This document shows positions 33,591 through 44,837 of a stretch of DNA of 64,000 bases, piece by piece. Source of the DNA: Physcia stellaris. Lineage: Eukaryota; Ascomycota; Lecanoromycetes; Caliciales; Physciaceae. A program made the position numbers and the translations under genes. Below the pieces are notes generated by a model. It searched no databases and had not been told where the DNA came from. It worked only from the letters and a program-made list of their open reading frames with translations. The stretch is taken from NCBI GenBank assembly GCA_018902385.1, contig JABSSW010000031.1, positions 248,001 through 312,000 on the forward strand, given 5' to 3'. Position 1 is the stretch's first letter. Each line of letters starts with the position of its first letter.

Positions 33591-34211
33591 GAGCAGTATA
33601 GAGCATGGTCAATTGCTTGATGGGAAACATGGCGGTTTTTGGTTTCGAGGCGCTGACTGGTGTGTATGATATGCTCGGTTTTCAGGTCACCAGAGATTTT
33701 CCTTTTGGATTAAGCTAGGTTTAAAGTATAGCAGACTCTTTGTTAGAGCTCGGAAAAAATATCGTAAAAAATAAAGACTTCTTTCCACACCGACAAAAGC
33801 TAGGCCAGACTGTGGCCCGACGAGGATGAAGCCATAACATCCTGGTTCGGTTGCCTTTTTCTCATACAGGCATCCACACTTCGGAAAAGCAAGGAATAGT
33901 ATCCTGCATCAACGCCTAGTTCGCTGCACCTCCCTGACACACGCACTCGATGCTATGCGGGGCTGAGTAAGTATGCAAGACTTTTGTAAGACACAGCTGC
34001 GATGTCGCATGTGAAGTTCCAGGCTGGAGAGCTGTAAGGTGGAGTGGAACGCTTCCCATACAACTAGACGTATCAAGCATGACTTCTCTTGTGTTCGCTC
34101 ATTTCTTAGATATAAAATTGGTATCTCTGCACTCCTCTGCATTCCTCTACATCCAATTTCTACGTATCCCAATCACTGGTTTTTCTTGGCTGTCTGGCTA
34201 TTTCAATTACC
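33591..34211. other. Intergenic with promoter of the next P450 gene
   Basis: 3' UTR of the membrane protein gene and promoter of the following P450. Only the TATA box below is recognisable. Confidence 0.4.
34111..34117 (+). promoter_or_regulatory. TATA box of the P450 gene at 34212
   Basis: TATAAAA 95 bp upstream of the start codon, well placed for a fungal core promoter. Confidence 0.45.
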
Positions 34212-35972
34212 ATGAATCTAACACTGTTTCTTCTTCTTGGACTCTTTATAACTGTCAACTATGTTCTCTCTCGTTTCCTAGAAGCCAGGCACGATGCAAG
34301 AGAACCGCCACCTCTACCATCAAAGATACCATTCATAGGCCATGTTATCGGCATGTTACGGAAGAGAGCACGTTACTATGTTGACCTGAGGTAATATGCA
34401 AAATCCCAACTCTTCCACATTCTCGGCGTAGCATTGTGACTCAAATCATCGGATCAGACAGCAACATGGCGCCCCTATATACACTCTTGCCATGCCCGAA
34501 GGCACAAAACTATACGTTGTCAACTCCACAGAATTTATCGCTGCCGTCCAACGCCACCCCAAGGCCCTCGCCTTTCCACCAGTGGGCGTCAAATTCGCGA
34601 TGTCCCTAGCCGGCTCCAGTGACGAGGGCAAGAGAATCGCAACCCACAATATCAATGGTGAAGACGGTGATTATGGGCTTTCCATGGACTTCAATAAAGT
34701 CGTGTACCCGTCCCTCAGTCCGGGAAAGCCGTTGGAGGCGATGTACGAGAGTATCATTCCTCAGATTGCGGCCTCTCTGGAGAAACTGAGGGCGCATGAT
34801 GGGAGGAAGATGAGAGTTGAGCTCGATCGATGGGTACGGCATGAGCTCACAGTGGCAATCACCGATTATGTCTACGGGCGGGGGAATCCGTTCAAGGAGA
34901 GGGTTAACGAAGAAGCATTCTGGTATGCTGTTCCCGCCCACTACAACAGCCATCTAGTGACGATCAAGAGGCTGATTTGGTCGACAGGGACTTTGAAGCC
35001 GACCTCTTCCGTATATTGATGAACCTCGCGCCTTCAATTTCAGCTCGCAAAGGTATGCAGGGCCGGAAACTCTTGACAGACGCTTTCGTTCGCTACTTCC
35101 AGTCCGGAGCGCTTGCCCACAGCTCAGTCTTCGCTCGCGCCAGATATATGAGCGCAGAGGAGCACGGTGTATCCGTCATCGACATCGCGCGATTCGAAGT
35201 CGTCAATCTGATCGGCACGCTCACCAGCACCATTCGCACGGTGACGTGGATGCTGTATCACCTCTACTCCGCCCCCGCGGCGTTGATCGACTGCAGGGCT
35301 GAAGTCCCAAAGGTCACATCTACATCCCAGACTGCGGATGGGAGCTTACTTCATAGCATTGATATCACAGCCCTCAAGCACCAAGCACCCATTCTAGGCT
35401 CCACATTCCAAGAAGTCCTCCGCCACCACGCCCTCGGCACATCAGTCCGACAGGTCATGCAAGACACCATGCTTGAAAATCGCTACCTGCTGAAGAAAGA
35501 CAACATTGTACTCATGCCGAGTGTCAGCGTGCACACGGATCCCAACTTGTGGGGACCGACAGTTGATGAATTCCATCACCGGCGTTTCCTCAAACCTGCA
35601 AAGGCTACAGTTGTTAAGCGTGGTTTGGGGACGGAAAAGGGAGCGCAGCAGCAGCAGCATAAGTCGCCACCTGCGTCTGCATTCCGTGCTTTCGGAGGGG
35701 GCACGACGCTCTGTCCCGGTCGACATTTTGCGACTACGGTCACGATGGCGGTGACGACGATGTTTATCATGAGATACGACTTACAGCCGATAGGGAAGAG
35801 GGAAGTGTGGCCGCGCATTACAGCGCATAAAACGCATGCGGTGGCCGCGGTTGAGCAGATGGATCAGATGCTTGAAGTGGAGGTGAGCCCGAGGGAAGGC
35901 TCTGAGGGGAACTGGAAGTTCGCAATGGAGGGGAGTGAGGCGATGTTTAAGACTGTGGCGGAGGACTTATAA
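34212..35972 (+). CDS. Second CYP7/CYP8-like cytochrome P450
   Basis: Three exons (34212-34390, 34458-34922, 34958-35972) give 552 aa. N-terminal anchor MNLTLFLLLGLFITVNYVLS, proline hinge EPPPLPSKIPFIGHVIGML, an I-helix region without the usual AGxDT (VVNLIGTLTSTIRTVTWML), EVLRHHALGTSVRQVM, and the heme site FRAFGGGTTLCPGRHFATTV. It belongs to the same broad group as the P450 at 28002 but the two are not close: they share only the common motifs. The second intron is just 35 nt (34923-34957), with CTACAAC as possible branch site; if instead it is not removed, the reading frame is lost. Substrate unknown. Sits next to the rhodopsin-like gene on the same strand. Confidence 0.88.
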
Positions 35973-37272
35973 TGGCTGTTGTTGGTTTCAGTTCGATGAC
36001 TCCCGTGTCTAGTGTTCATTGCCTGCATATTTTCATCTCTACTTCTCTCAATGCGACTCTGTCGAGAAAGAAAAGGAAGCAGACTATGGAGACCGACACC
36101 ATAAGTTCTGTCACGCATTAGGGCCCAGAATCAGGTGATCAGGACTCGAAGATCATCTGATATGATGTGATAGAACACACATAAAAATTTTTTCGATATA
36201 GTCGCTTGACGCGAATGAAACATCCATGCCAGTGACCTCACCTCACAGTTTGAAGACCGGTTCCCGAAGGGGCGAATGAATTATCTTGCCGAACATCAAC
36301 ATCTTCATCCTCCTTCTATGTCATCTTCCATGTCTAATTTTAGTACTTCGAGAGCACTTGAGAGAACACGCCATACTATTGAGGTTGACGACTCTCAGGT
36401 GCTCTATGTCTACCTGCATAAACTAGTCGTTGGGATAGACATAGCTCAAAAGAATTTGACTTTGGAAGAGCCGTCACGAAAATTCCAGTCACGGAGGCAT
36501 TTCTCCTCCAATAGACTGTATTCTGACACAGTCTTGAAGCCAGATTCGATTAGCAGAGCTTCCCGGAAATGAGATGATTTTTCAAAAATTGAAAATTCCC
36601 GCGTCATATCAAGAATAAGACAATTGTAAATACGCGAGGAAGGGAGCACGAGCCATTGTGTTGTCCTGCTCAGTATCTTAAATCTTTGACGTCGCCTTCC
36701 AATCGACTTGTTATATCTTCGCTTCCAACCTTAAAAATATGTTCTCACTCCTCCAAACTATATAGGTAATAAGAATCATCGACGCTGCGACAGATGAGGA
36801 TGTTTTCCTGTTTACTTATGGTCTTACTTTATCATCTGCGGCGTGTCGAAACTATATTGACCAAGTGACCGATATATAACGTTCTATCTGCCTGGCGTTA
36901 GCGGGTGACTATAAATGGTGTTCTTTTGCTCCGTACATGTTGTTTCTGGTATTTCGTTACAAGTAAGATACCCGCGAGTAGTCCCAGACGGCGTGCATCG
37001 TTCAACGCTTGTCAATGCTTGCTGCAACTTTACCAAGCCTGTAAGTCCGATGTTGATTTCATGCCTGCTATTCCTTGGCATCTTTACATTCTCCAAAAAT
37101 GGATAGCGGATTCCACTCGTTATGGGAGCATGGCAAGAAAGACCAGGGCTTACTTCACTACGGATAAGCTACACTTCGTGGATTGGATATGGCATGGTTG
37201 CTGTTGCAGTATCTCATATTGTATCGGGTCAATTACTGGTAATCTATTTCCACGAAACCGACTGTACGGCAT
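35973..37272. other. Intergenic, 1.3 kb, A+T-rich in places
   Basis: A frame at 36276-36572 (98 aa) begins with ATG but shows no domain or signal peptide. No RNA gene or repeat seen. Confidence 0.35.
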
Positions 37273-37860
37273 CTATTCAGTCGTAAGATTCCCTCTCCGG
37301 CCTGGGTCACGAGGTCCACGTCGAACCTCAATATACCCAAGCGGAAACCCACTCCCATCCAACCCTCCCCATATTTCGGCCTCCAAATGAAACGGTCGAC
37401 TCTGCATAAATAGCTTCACCACCTCGATCGCTTCACAGATTATCCCGTACGTGAGATCATCGCTCGACGAATGGCGGGCGTGGTCCACCATCAGCAATAC
37501 ATTGTCCTCGATATGTGAATAGCGATCCCGATGCGGCAAAAGGGCTTCATCACCTTCGGTTCGCAAACCTTCCTCAAAAAATTCCAGACTCCACTCGATT
37601 ACATGGCGATAGAGGGGGCTGGGCAGGCGTTCGTGGGTTAGATATCGGATAAGCAGGAGATCTTGGTGTCTAACGAGTTCCCTAGTGGCGAATGTCACGC
37701 TCTTCAGAACGGTATTTGAGGCTGGGTGGATGGTCTCGTTGGATTGCGCTAGGGTCATCGATTTGGAATGCATAGGGTCTAGTGAGGCTCGAGGAGAGAT
37801 TGCGGTGACTGACAGTGCCGCATACAGGACGATTGGAATGTATTTCCATGCTATGGCCAT
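37273..37860 (-). CDS. Secreted unknown protein, 195 aa
   Basis: Single exon from ATG at 37860. Residues 1-20 (MAIAWKYIPIVLYAALSVTA) form a clear signal peptide with a likely cut after TA-I or nearby. The mature part has two His/Asp-rich helical stretches and a C-terminal pattern of a helix (LTYGIICEAIEVVKLFMQS) then a strand (HLEAEIWGG) then a Gly-containing strand (GFPLGYIEVRRGP). The same layout ends the secreted protein at 19270-19953. Comparable tails occur in many small secreted proteins of filamentous ascomycetes. Function unknown; one Cys only. Confidence 0.65.
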   Translation of the reverse strand: MAIAWKYIPIVLYAALSVTAISPRASLDPMHSKSMTLAQSNETIHPASNTVLKSVTFATRELVRHQDLLLIRYLTHERLPSPLYRHVIEWSLEFFEEGLRTEGDEALLPHRDRYSHIEDNVLLMVDHARHSSSDDLTYGIICEAIEVVKLFMQSRPFHLEAEIWGGLDGSGFPLGYIEVRRGPRDPGRRGNLTTE

Positions 37861-38886
37861 TTTGGAAGAGCTTGAAAGACAATTGACTACGAAATGTATG
37901 CGCTCCGTGGTGGCATTCTCAAGTCTTTCGGGGCTTCCTGGAATCAGCGCTTGTCGCGAGAAGTCTCACGAACATTGTTGGCGGAATATGCATTTACCCG
38001 AAACAAAAAGTCTGGTTCGCTCTTTTCAGGTATGCCATGCAAAGAAATTAGCCGACGGTTAGTACCTCCAAGCTTTGTGCATGATTCTTTGGACTGCAGT
38101 TTTTATCGTCAGCCGCCAGATCTCGTTCGAGGTGAATTCTCATATAAGAGAAGACACTCGATACTCCCTTGAAGCTGGAACGAATTGTCCCGGCCCCAGC
38201 ATCTGCTGAGAAAAACTATAGAATCGGAGAATTGTGTTTAAGGTGAAGTTGGAAACTTCCTATTGAATCATATTTCAGTCATATAGTTTGATTGGATTTG
38301 GTTATAAGATTTTTTTTTTTCAATTCGATAAAAGAAACGTGATTAATCAACAGAATCTATACTGTTGAAAGATTCTATAAAAACATTGATGATAAAAAAT
38401 AAAAAAATAAAAAATAAACAACAGCAAAACGTTTAATGAATATAATGCTCTTATTTGCTATGCTCACGGTTAATACGAGTTCTTCAAACAACTTAGATTT
38501 GACTTCTGCTCACGGAACATATGGATCATGCGTGACAGGAAAAAGGCCACTTTGAGTATCGCTATTAGTCGCTCCGATCCGCTCTGGGTACTGTGATAGG
38601 TAGATAGCGGATGAAAATGGAACGGGCCTTCGATTATTGTTACCGCTGTTTTTAGCGTTGGTGTTGAGGAAAGAATTGTTTTCTGCCTCAAAAGATATGC
38701 AGAAAAGATGGAGGTTAAGAGTTGGACCGTATGTAACCGACGCCTGATGTCAAGGGTCTAGTCAACTCCTGCAAGCTCGTCACACCTGTTCGGTAACTCG
38801 ATCCAGCCAGCCGGAAATGCTCATCATGCATTAGCGAACACGTACCCCTGAAGGGTGCTAGCATTATGAAGTCTCTGGCTTGCAAT
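37861..38886. other. Intergenic with an A+T-rich stretch
   Basis: About 38,220-38,460 is dominated by A and T with short A and T runs. No gene supported. The downstream 100 bp hold the regulatory elements listed separately. Confidence 0.4.
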
Positions 38887-38907
38887 CTGTGACAGGTTCT
38901 GTGACAG
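38887..38907 (+). promoter_or_regulatory. Direct repeat CTGTGACAG, possible regulator site
   Basis: CTGTGACAG occurs twice, at 38887-38895 and 38899-38907, exactly 12 bp apart and just upstream of the TATA box. Spacing of a little over one helical turn suits a dimeric regulator. No known factor assigned. Confidence 0.35.
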
Positions 38908-38912
38908 ATCCA

Positions 38913-38918
38913 TATAAG
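38913..38918 (+). promoter_or_regulatory. TATA box of the ATP-grasp gene
   Basis: TATAAG 55 bp upstream of the start codon at 38968. Confidence 0.4.
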
Positions 38919-38967
38919 TACGTGATGTCCGAACCCATGAATTGGCGTCTATCTACATAACATAAAG

Positions 38968-40356
38968 ATGTCACCCTGTCGCCGACCTATTGTGCTTGAC
39001 ACTACATTACATGACCTTTACTCCTTAGATGGAGCTGACAAGCATAACGTCGTCCTGGTCATTGTCTTACCGTCCTCAAGACTAGCGCTGACACCATCCA
39101 TCCCAATTTCAAAAATCTTTGCATACCAAGACTCCCGACGTGAATCTGGGGCGGAAGACAAACTCGCGGCTTCTATGGTCCAAATTGTCCCTCAGGAGTT
39201 AAGCTTCGCTGCAGGGAAGATGCCTCTGATTTACTTTGACGTTGGTGGGAACCACATAGCCCCAGGTGGGTGTTCGACACTCTCGGATGCCCACCGAAAT
39301 GTCAGCCAGCTAGCAGCCGCTCAACAGCCGGACCTTCGCATCTTAAAAGGTCCAAAGGATATTCATCTACTCCCAGGGGAGAAAATTGCGATATTCAATC
39401 CGATGGACTGCTTGCTACATCTCCCCCACCTAGTCGATCCTGAGATTCATTATGGGCTACTCTCGAAGAAAGACCTGGCTCTGTCAAGACTACCTGTGCC
39501 GGCATCGGAGATTATCATGTCGAGACTAAAGACCAGCGAGATCAGCGATGATAGACTCGTGGCCGAGGAAGCAGAGCGTATGATCAACATAATCAAGGAC
39601 CGTCGGCCTCCTTTCGTGGTCAAGATGCCACAAGCTATTTCAAGCTATGGGACCTTCTTGGCCCGTACCGAGCTGGAGAAACGCAAAGTCATTCAACTGC
39701 TCGAAGAACAAGTCAAGATCCTCCTACGGCAGACTAATGAATGGAACGCCCACATGAGCCCCAGTTCTCTAATCATTCAGGACTACATTCCTAGTGAGAC
39801 CGTCCCAGTCGCTTTCTTCATTACCAGGTCTGGCCGAAGTATCTTCATAGGTTGCGCTAGACAGGGTCTGGACTCCAAGGGTCTCTGGGAAAGATCGTCT
39901 ATGTCTTATCGAGAACAAGACCGTCTACAGCGTGAATATGCCTCCATTATCGATGTGTCAACCACCTATATATTCAAGAAGGGATATTACGGACCTGTGG
40001 GTCTTGATGTGATGACCGATGCCTCGGGCCAGCACCTCATTGTGGATTTCAATATACGAAGCACTGCATCTCAGATGCTTGGATTCTTCAAGAACCATTT
40101 CTCCCGAGACCGAGGGCTGCACGAGGCCGCGATCTTTTCCAGACTTGATTTGGGATGCACAAGGGATCAATTCGAAAAGGACTTTGAGGAAGAGTTCAAC
40201 AGTGGCAGCTTGATCATTATTGGCTGGGCTCATCTCAGGAAGAGCAAATCGAGTCTTGCCTGTGTCGTCATGGCGGCTGAGGATAAGGAGAAGCTCTCTA
40301 TCTTCGCCGGCCGGTTGGAACCTTATAGAATAAAGGATGCTTCGCTGGAGAAATAA
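38968..40356 (+). CDS. Fungal ATP-grasp protein (solid-culture-specific type)
   Basis: Single exon, 462 aa. It resembles the fungal ATP-grasp proteins first noted as solid-state-culture-specific. Signs: MVQIVPQELSFAAGKMPLIY near residue 70, the lysine-containing strand FVVKMPQAISSYGTFLA near 220, IIQDYIPSETVPVAFFI (hinge and ligand strand) near 265, and GYYGPVGLDVMTDASGQHLI then VDFNIRSTASQMLG near 335, which provides the acidic and Asn metal ligands of ATP-grasp ligases. ATP-grasp enzymes join a carboxylate to an amine or thiol through an acyl-phosphate. The substrate for this fungal group is unknown. No signal peptide or membrane segment, so cytosolic. Often expressed during surface growth and conidiation in other fungi. 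Confidence 0.85.
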   Translation: MSPCRRPIVLDTTLHDLYSLDGADKHNVVLVIVLPSSRLALTPSIPISKIFAYQDSRRESGAEDKLAASMVQIVPQELSFAAGKMPLIYFDVGGNHIAPGGCSTLSDAHRNVSQLAAAQQPDLRILKGPKDIHLLPGEKIAIFNPMDCLLHLPHLVDPEIHYGLLSKKDLALSRLPVPASEIIMSRLKTSEISDDRLVAEEAERMINIIKDRRPPFVVKMPQAISSYGTFLARTELEKRKVIQLLEEQVKILLRQTNEWNAHMSPSSLIIQDYIPSETVPVAFFITRSGRSIFIGCARQGLDSKGLWERSSMSYREQDRLQREYASIIDVSTTYIFKKGYYGPVGLDVMTDASGQHLIVDFNIRSTASQMLGFFKNHFSRDRGLHEAAIFSRLDLGCTRDQFEKDFEEEFNSGSLIIIGWAHLRKSKSSLACVVMAAEDKEKLSIFAGRLEPYRIKDASLEK

Positions 40357-41531
40357 GCTACGAAGCATTCGCAATATCGAGCACCTAGACTAGCTTGTGA
40401 AGTGGAAGAAGTAATTGCCTGGTGTAATTTAAGTCCTTGCAGAGATGGTCTCTCACTGTGAACTCAACGTAGAGACCAGAGATGGCGAACCGATGGGCAG
40501 TGTGTCGCCTTGGAGAAGCAAGAACGTTGACAGTCTAGAGCGCGCTTTAAACCCTTTCGGACCATTTCGTACTCGCGTATTTTCCCCGCATGTTCATTTC
40601 TACAAGGAACTCATATGCGCATTGATTCATGGAATTGTCGTTTCTCCCATGGCAACATTTGAGCACGGCCGGAAGTTCATCCGCTGGTCCGCTATCGGAC
40701 GCATGCCGCTCAACATGCATCTCTAGTCTCGCCTTTTGAGCTGCACCATTTCTCAGCGACCCGGCGAGAACCGCTGATGGACGATTTAGCATAGTATCTA
40801 TGGCGGGGGAAGAGGGGTAGCTTCAGCAAATGAGGACCATGACTCGATTGCAGTGACTTTGGTTCAAATGTGCCGTGGCGTTGTAGTCGCATGCTCAATG
40901 GCGTAACAGCTGGATCGAGCCTCGATAAGCTTTGGTCAGTCTTGGTTTCTGATAAGTATTCAAGCAGCGGAAAGTCTCTAAGGTTGCCAATCAAGTCTTG
41001 TAGAATCTTACTAGATCTAGATTAATATATGACGGAGTACCATGACCTTCCCATCTGTGATCAAGTCCTTGACCTGCAGATGTGGCGTTTCAATTAGGCA
41101 TTCGGTCAGCTTCTTCACATCGGGAAAAAAAGGTAAACTCGGAGTGTTAGGGCCACTTCGCTACTGTAAACATCAGAGATCTAAAATCTAGAGGTTTCTT
41201 GGCTGGCAGTTCCGGATTTGGATTTCTTTATTACTCAACGCATGACGTTTCAAATCCGGCGAGCTTGCGAAGTGTTTCCGAGACAATGAACACATGGCAT
41301 CCCATGCTTTATCGAGCTGGGACTCGCTCGATTATCTTGACTTTCAGCGGTTCTCAAGCTTTTCGAAAACCAATTGACTCTTTTACCCCCATCCTTCTTT
41401 ATGTGAAGGGTGAGGAGGTATTTTAGGTGAAGAGTGATAAGAACTTCAGAGAAGCAAAGAACAAAGAGGAGATTTGTTGGAGCGAAGTGACGACGGCGTG
41501 GAGAGAGGAATCTCTCGCTTTAATTCACACA
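40357..41531. other. Intergenic, no supported gene
   Basis: An ATG-started frame at 40445-40726 (93 aa) and overlapping minus frames show no domain. They may be worn gene remains, but nothing can be named. Confidence 0.35.
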
Positions 41532-43316
41532 ATGTCCACTCTAGCCCAAAAACGATGGTCGTCCAAGCAAAGGTAGTTTCTTTCTTTTGTTCAATTCACG
41601 ATCTTTGACTAACCATTTCGTAGTGGTCAATCTCCTCCTTCGTCTCTAGTCTTCTTTCCTCGAAAGAAACGTACAATTCAACGTGCAAAAGGCTTGGAAG
41701 ATTCCTTGGGAGACACGCGACGACCTCTCTCCGCATATCTTGATCCTTTACCAGATATGCCTCGATTTTTACGCTGGGAGACCTTGGTTTTACCGCAGAA
41801 GGTTAAACATCGTCTGGATATGATGTCACAATCCATGCCACATCGTCATAAGAATGGGTTCCTGAGCACTCGGAAGGAGTGGCGCGCAAGTCTTGCTTTG
41901 TATCGGCGTCAAACCAAGGACCTCAGAATCAAGCTGCAAGCACACTACCAGATCTTGTCTGGCATTCAACTGTTCAGAGAGCGGACCATTGTAGGGTCAG
42001 CGCTGAAAACGCTAGGGAAAAATATGCTCGCTATGATTTTGGATGTGGTAAGAGATACTTGGTCCATCTTTGGAATATTTTCCCAGGTTGCATGGTTAAT
42101 TCTCCGTTGGCCCTTTTGCTTTCTTCTGGCGGGGTGGTTGTTCCTACAGATCATGGCTATTATTTATACTGCCGGCACCAATGTGTTCCTCGCCAGCTTC
42201 TGCCAGCATCGACTGCCATTGGTACGAAACTGGGCGTGCAGTTCCTGGGATGAATTGCAGAGGCATCGTCACCAAAATCAGTCCGTGGCCGGTCTCAACG
42301 ACCCTCTCGATAACATTCTGCATAGCGGCGACAAGAGTATGTCTTTCAAACTTCCACACCAAATCGCCCATTATTCATCGAGAGCTCGATCTTTGCGAGC
42401 GAGACTTCCAGCAACTCACTATCCTGCCAGCGATCAAAAGTACTTCCAGGGGAAACTCACCGAATTTATCGACTTGACTATGCCAACAATATCCAATGCT
42501 CAGTTCTTCCACGCTCATATGGTGGGCACAATCAAGTATCATGTATCTAACGGCAATTACGTGATACAAACCATAGATGATGGCAAGCCTCTCGCTGGTA
42601 CATCGGTATCTGATAACAGCCTTTTGGTACGTGGCATGGCATGGCTGGATTCGTGGTACATGATTTATCTTCCCGTGGGTATCGAACCAATACAGGAGAC
42701 CTCACTACAGGTCTACAAGGCTCAGACTTTCGGTAACCAGCTGATGCGAGACCACCTAACCACTATGGCCAGGCGAATACAACAGGATATCCAACTGATC
42801 GTGAGCTTACAAAGTAAGCTCTTTGCACTCGGGAGTGTAGCATATGAGATGGAGCACCATGTCTCCAAGGTTGTTGAGAATAACGAGAAGGATGAATCCA
42901 ACAGAGGTAACAAGGTGCTCCTTTGGCTTAAGAATATTTTCCACCGTCAGTCTTATGAGGATCAACAGATTGATCGACGGAACACATGGCTGGGCATAAT
43001 GGGGCCCGAATTCGGCGAGGTAGGGGAGTTTCTAATCAAGGCTTCGGCCCAGCTCGGCGATGCACATGTAGCCTGCAGCGGACTCATCGAGCAATTGGAG
43101 TGGGAAGAAGTAGCCGCAAGTTATGGGCAGGATACATCCGACTTTATTCTCAAACAAAGTCATCAATTGAGTCTAGGGCTCGAAGGGATCGAGAAACAGC
43201 TCACATCCTTCGATTCGGAGTATATGAGATTCGACAGCCGACAATTCATACCGAATACTTGTGCGGGAGGGGTATTCGATTCTCCAGTGCATGTTTACGA
43301 AACCTTGCCTTCTTAG
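41532..43316 (+). CDS. Unrecognised membrane protein with coiled-coil C-terminus, 577 aa
   Basis: Two exons (41532-41572 and 41624-43316, 51-nt intron with GACTAAC branch) give 577 aa starting MSTLAQKRWSSKQSGQSPP. The first 115 residues are basic and helical (arginine-rich), then come two adjacent hydrophobic segments at about 150-190 (VAWLILRWPFCFLLAGWLFL and IMAIIYTAGTNVFLASF). The remaining 380 residues are helical and acidic with regular Leu and Gln spacing, likely coiled coil, with a central soluble domain. No catalytic motif seen. The ATG lies in good context after a pyrimidine tract. Because there is a clean intron and no stops over 1.7 kb, I am sure it is a real gene, but I do not recognise the family. 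Confidence 0.8.
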
Positions 43317-44218
43317 AAGATCAGTCTGGTAGAATTGGGTAGGATGAGAGCAAACTACGGAGGCCGCAGACCCTCTATCTGTGGTGGTTCGGAGGATTAT
43401 AGATTGTTGTATGGATGGCTGTCAATGTTGTTCCGTTGATCGTGGAGTTGGATGGTCGTTACATAGAGCCTATTTCTCCGGATAGTCAGTCCATAGCACT
43501 AGTTCTCGCGGGACAACGCCAAATTCACACTTTCATGCTTATGCTATGAACGGTGATATCTGGGATTGGTAGTCGTTAATAAACAAGGCAAACGCCTGCA
43601 AATTGCAACAGCGCTTTATTAGAGTTGAGGTTGTCAAATATCGTGGCTTTCGCCATCTGGCATTATCGCTCTGTCATCATCATCACCACAACCCGTACAA
43701 CAGAAACATCACATTATTGACAATTCACGATTATACGTTGAGACGTTGATGATGTTGCGTTGAAACATACACATAATTACGTTCAAATCGCAAAAATCGA
43801 GCGTTTGTTCAAGCGATTGACAATTGACTCTTGACTGAATCTCATTGTTGCAATTGCAATTGCAATAATGTTGCAACAATGTTGCAATATTGTTTCATTT
43901 TCATTAATGAAATATATATACAAGAACTCTTTTTAGCGTGCATCTCACATTAACGTTGTTGTTGAGCGTTGAGCGTCAATTAGCACGACTATCGCATATC
44001 GCTAATACATCAATGCGTTAAACTCGCACGAGTCTTTACGATTTGCATTGATTTCTGGCAGCTTTCATGTCACTTTTCATATTAATTTGTATTGCAAAAT
44101 ACTTTCACAGCTGCTCAACAACGACATCAATAGTAGAGATGAATGATGCGTTTGCAATAATCTTGCCCAAACTGTGCTCAATGTGGCAGGACGTGAAATA
44201 GCTGTAATTGTCAATGAG
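43317..44218. other. Start of an A+T-rich, gene-poor block
   Basis: After about 43,600 the base composition shifts strongly to A and T, with runs of TTGCAA-like palindromes (about 43,850-43,890). No coding sequence. Confidence 0.5.
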
Positions 44219-44223
44219 AGACA

Positions 44224-44417
44224 TGTTACGAGCATGCCTGGGATCTCGGTTGGGAGCTTATCTTATCAGCGGAAGTCCTTATGAGGACTAGCGTGATCTG
44301 GGCTTGGCGCACAACCTACTTCAGGCATTTCGGCCTACCGTGTACATATTTGCTCCCTAGATCAAATATCCTCGTTTTGCTACCTGTTTACCTCCTAGCC
44401 AGACACGACCCTTGACA
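44224..44417. repeat. Left LTR, 194 bp
   Basis: TG...CA ends; about 93 percent identical by eye to 45895-46088 in the same orientation. Confidence 0.88.
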
Positions 44418-44791
44418 TTATATTTGATCTCCATCGTGACGAGCGATGTAAACTCCACACTCGTTGCGGCGACCAACGAATAGAAAGAAACAAGACCGTT
44501 CAACTCGTGACGATTGCACATTTCCAGCACGACCCCTTCGACCAATTTCGTGACGATTCCACCTTCAGCACGAAATTCCAGTCAATTTGCGACGATGACG
44601 CCTCCAGCGCAATCTCATCAACAGCAGTGACGATGATTCACTGCCTACAGCACAACGATCTCTCGCCCTGAATTCTGCGAAACTAACTGACACCCGCCAA
44701 ACGCCCTGCCGAAACAGGTTGCTCGTCGGGATACGCGAGTAAGTAAAATAAAACCGCCAGAATGTGAAGTCCTCTTAGAGAAAAGCCACGG

Positions 44792-44837
44792 AGCAACAGG
44801 ACGAACCTCCGTGAGTGAAGCAACAGGACGAACCTCC
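44792..44837. repeat. 27-bp spaced internal repeat in the LTR element
   Basis: A 19-bp string beginning AGCAACAGGACG occurs at 44792-44810 and again at 44819-44837. A second short motif, CCAGCGAGAATGA, also occurs twice nearby. Confidence 0.6.

Noticed and set aside
25042-40356. Calling a complete biosynthetic gene cluster
   Set aside because: No backbone enzyme, cluster regulator or cyclase is present in the window.
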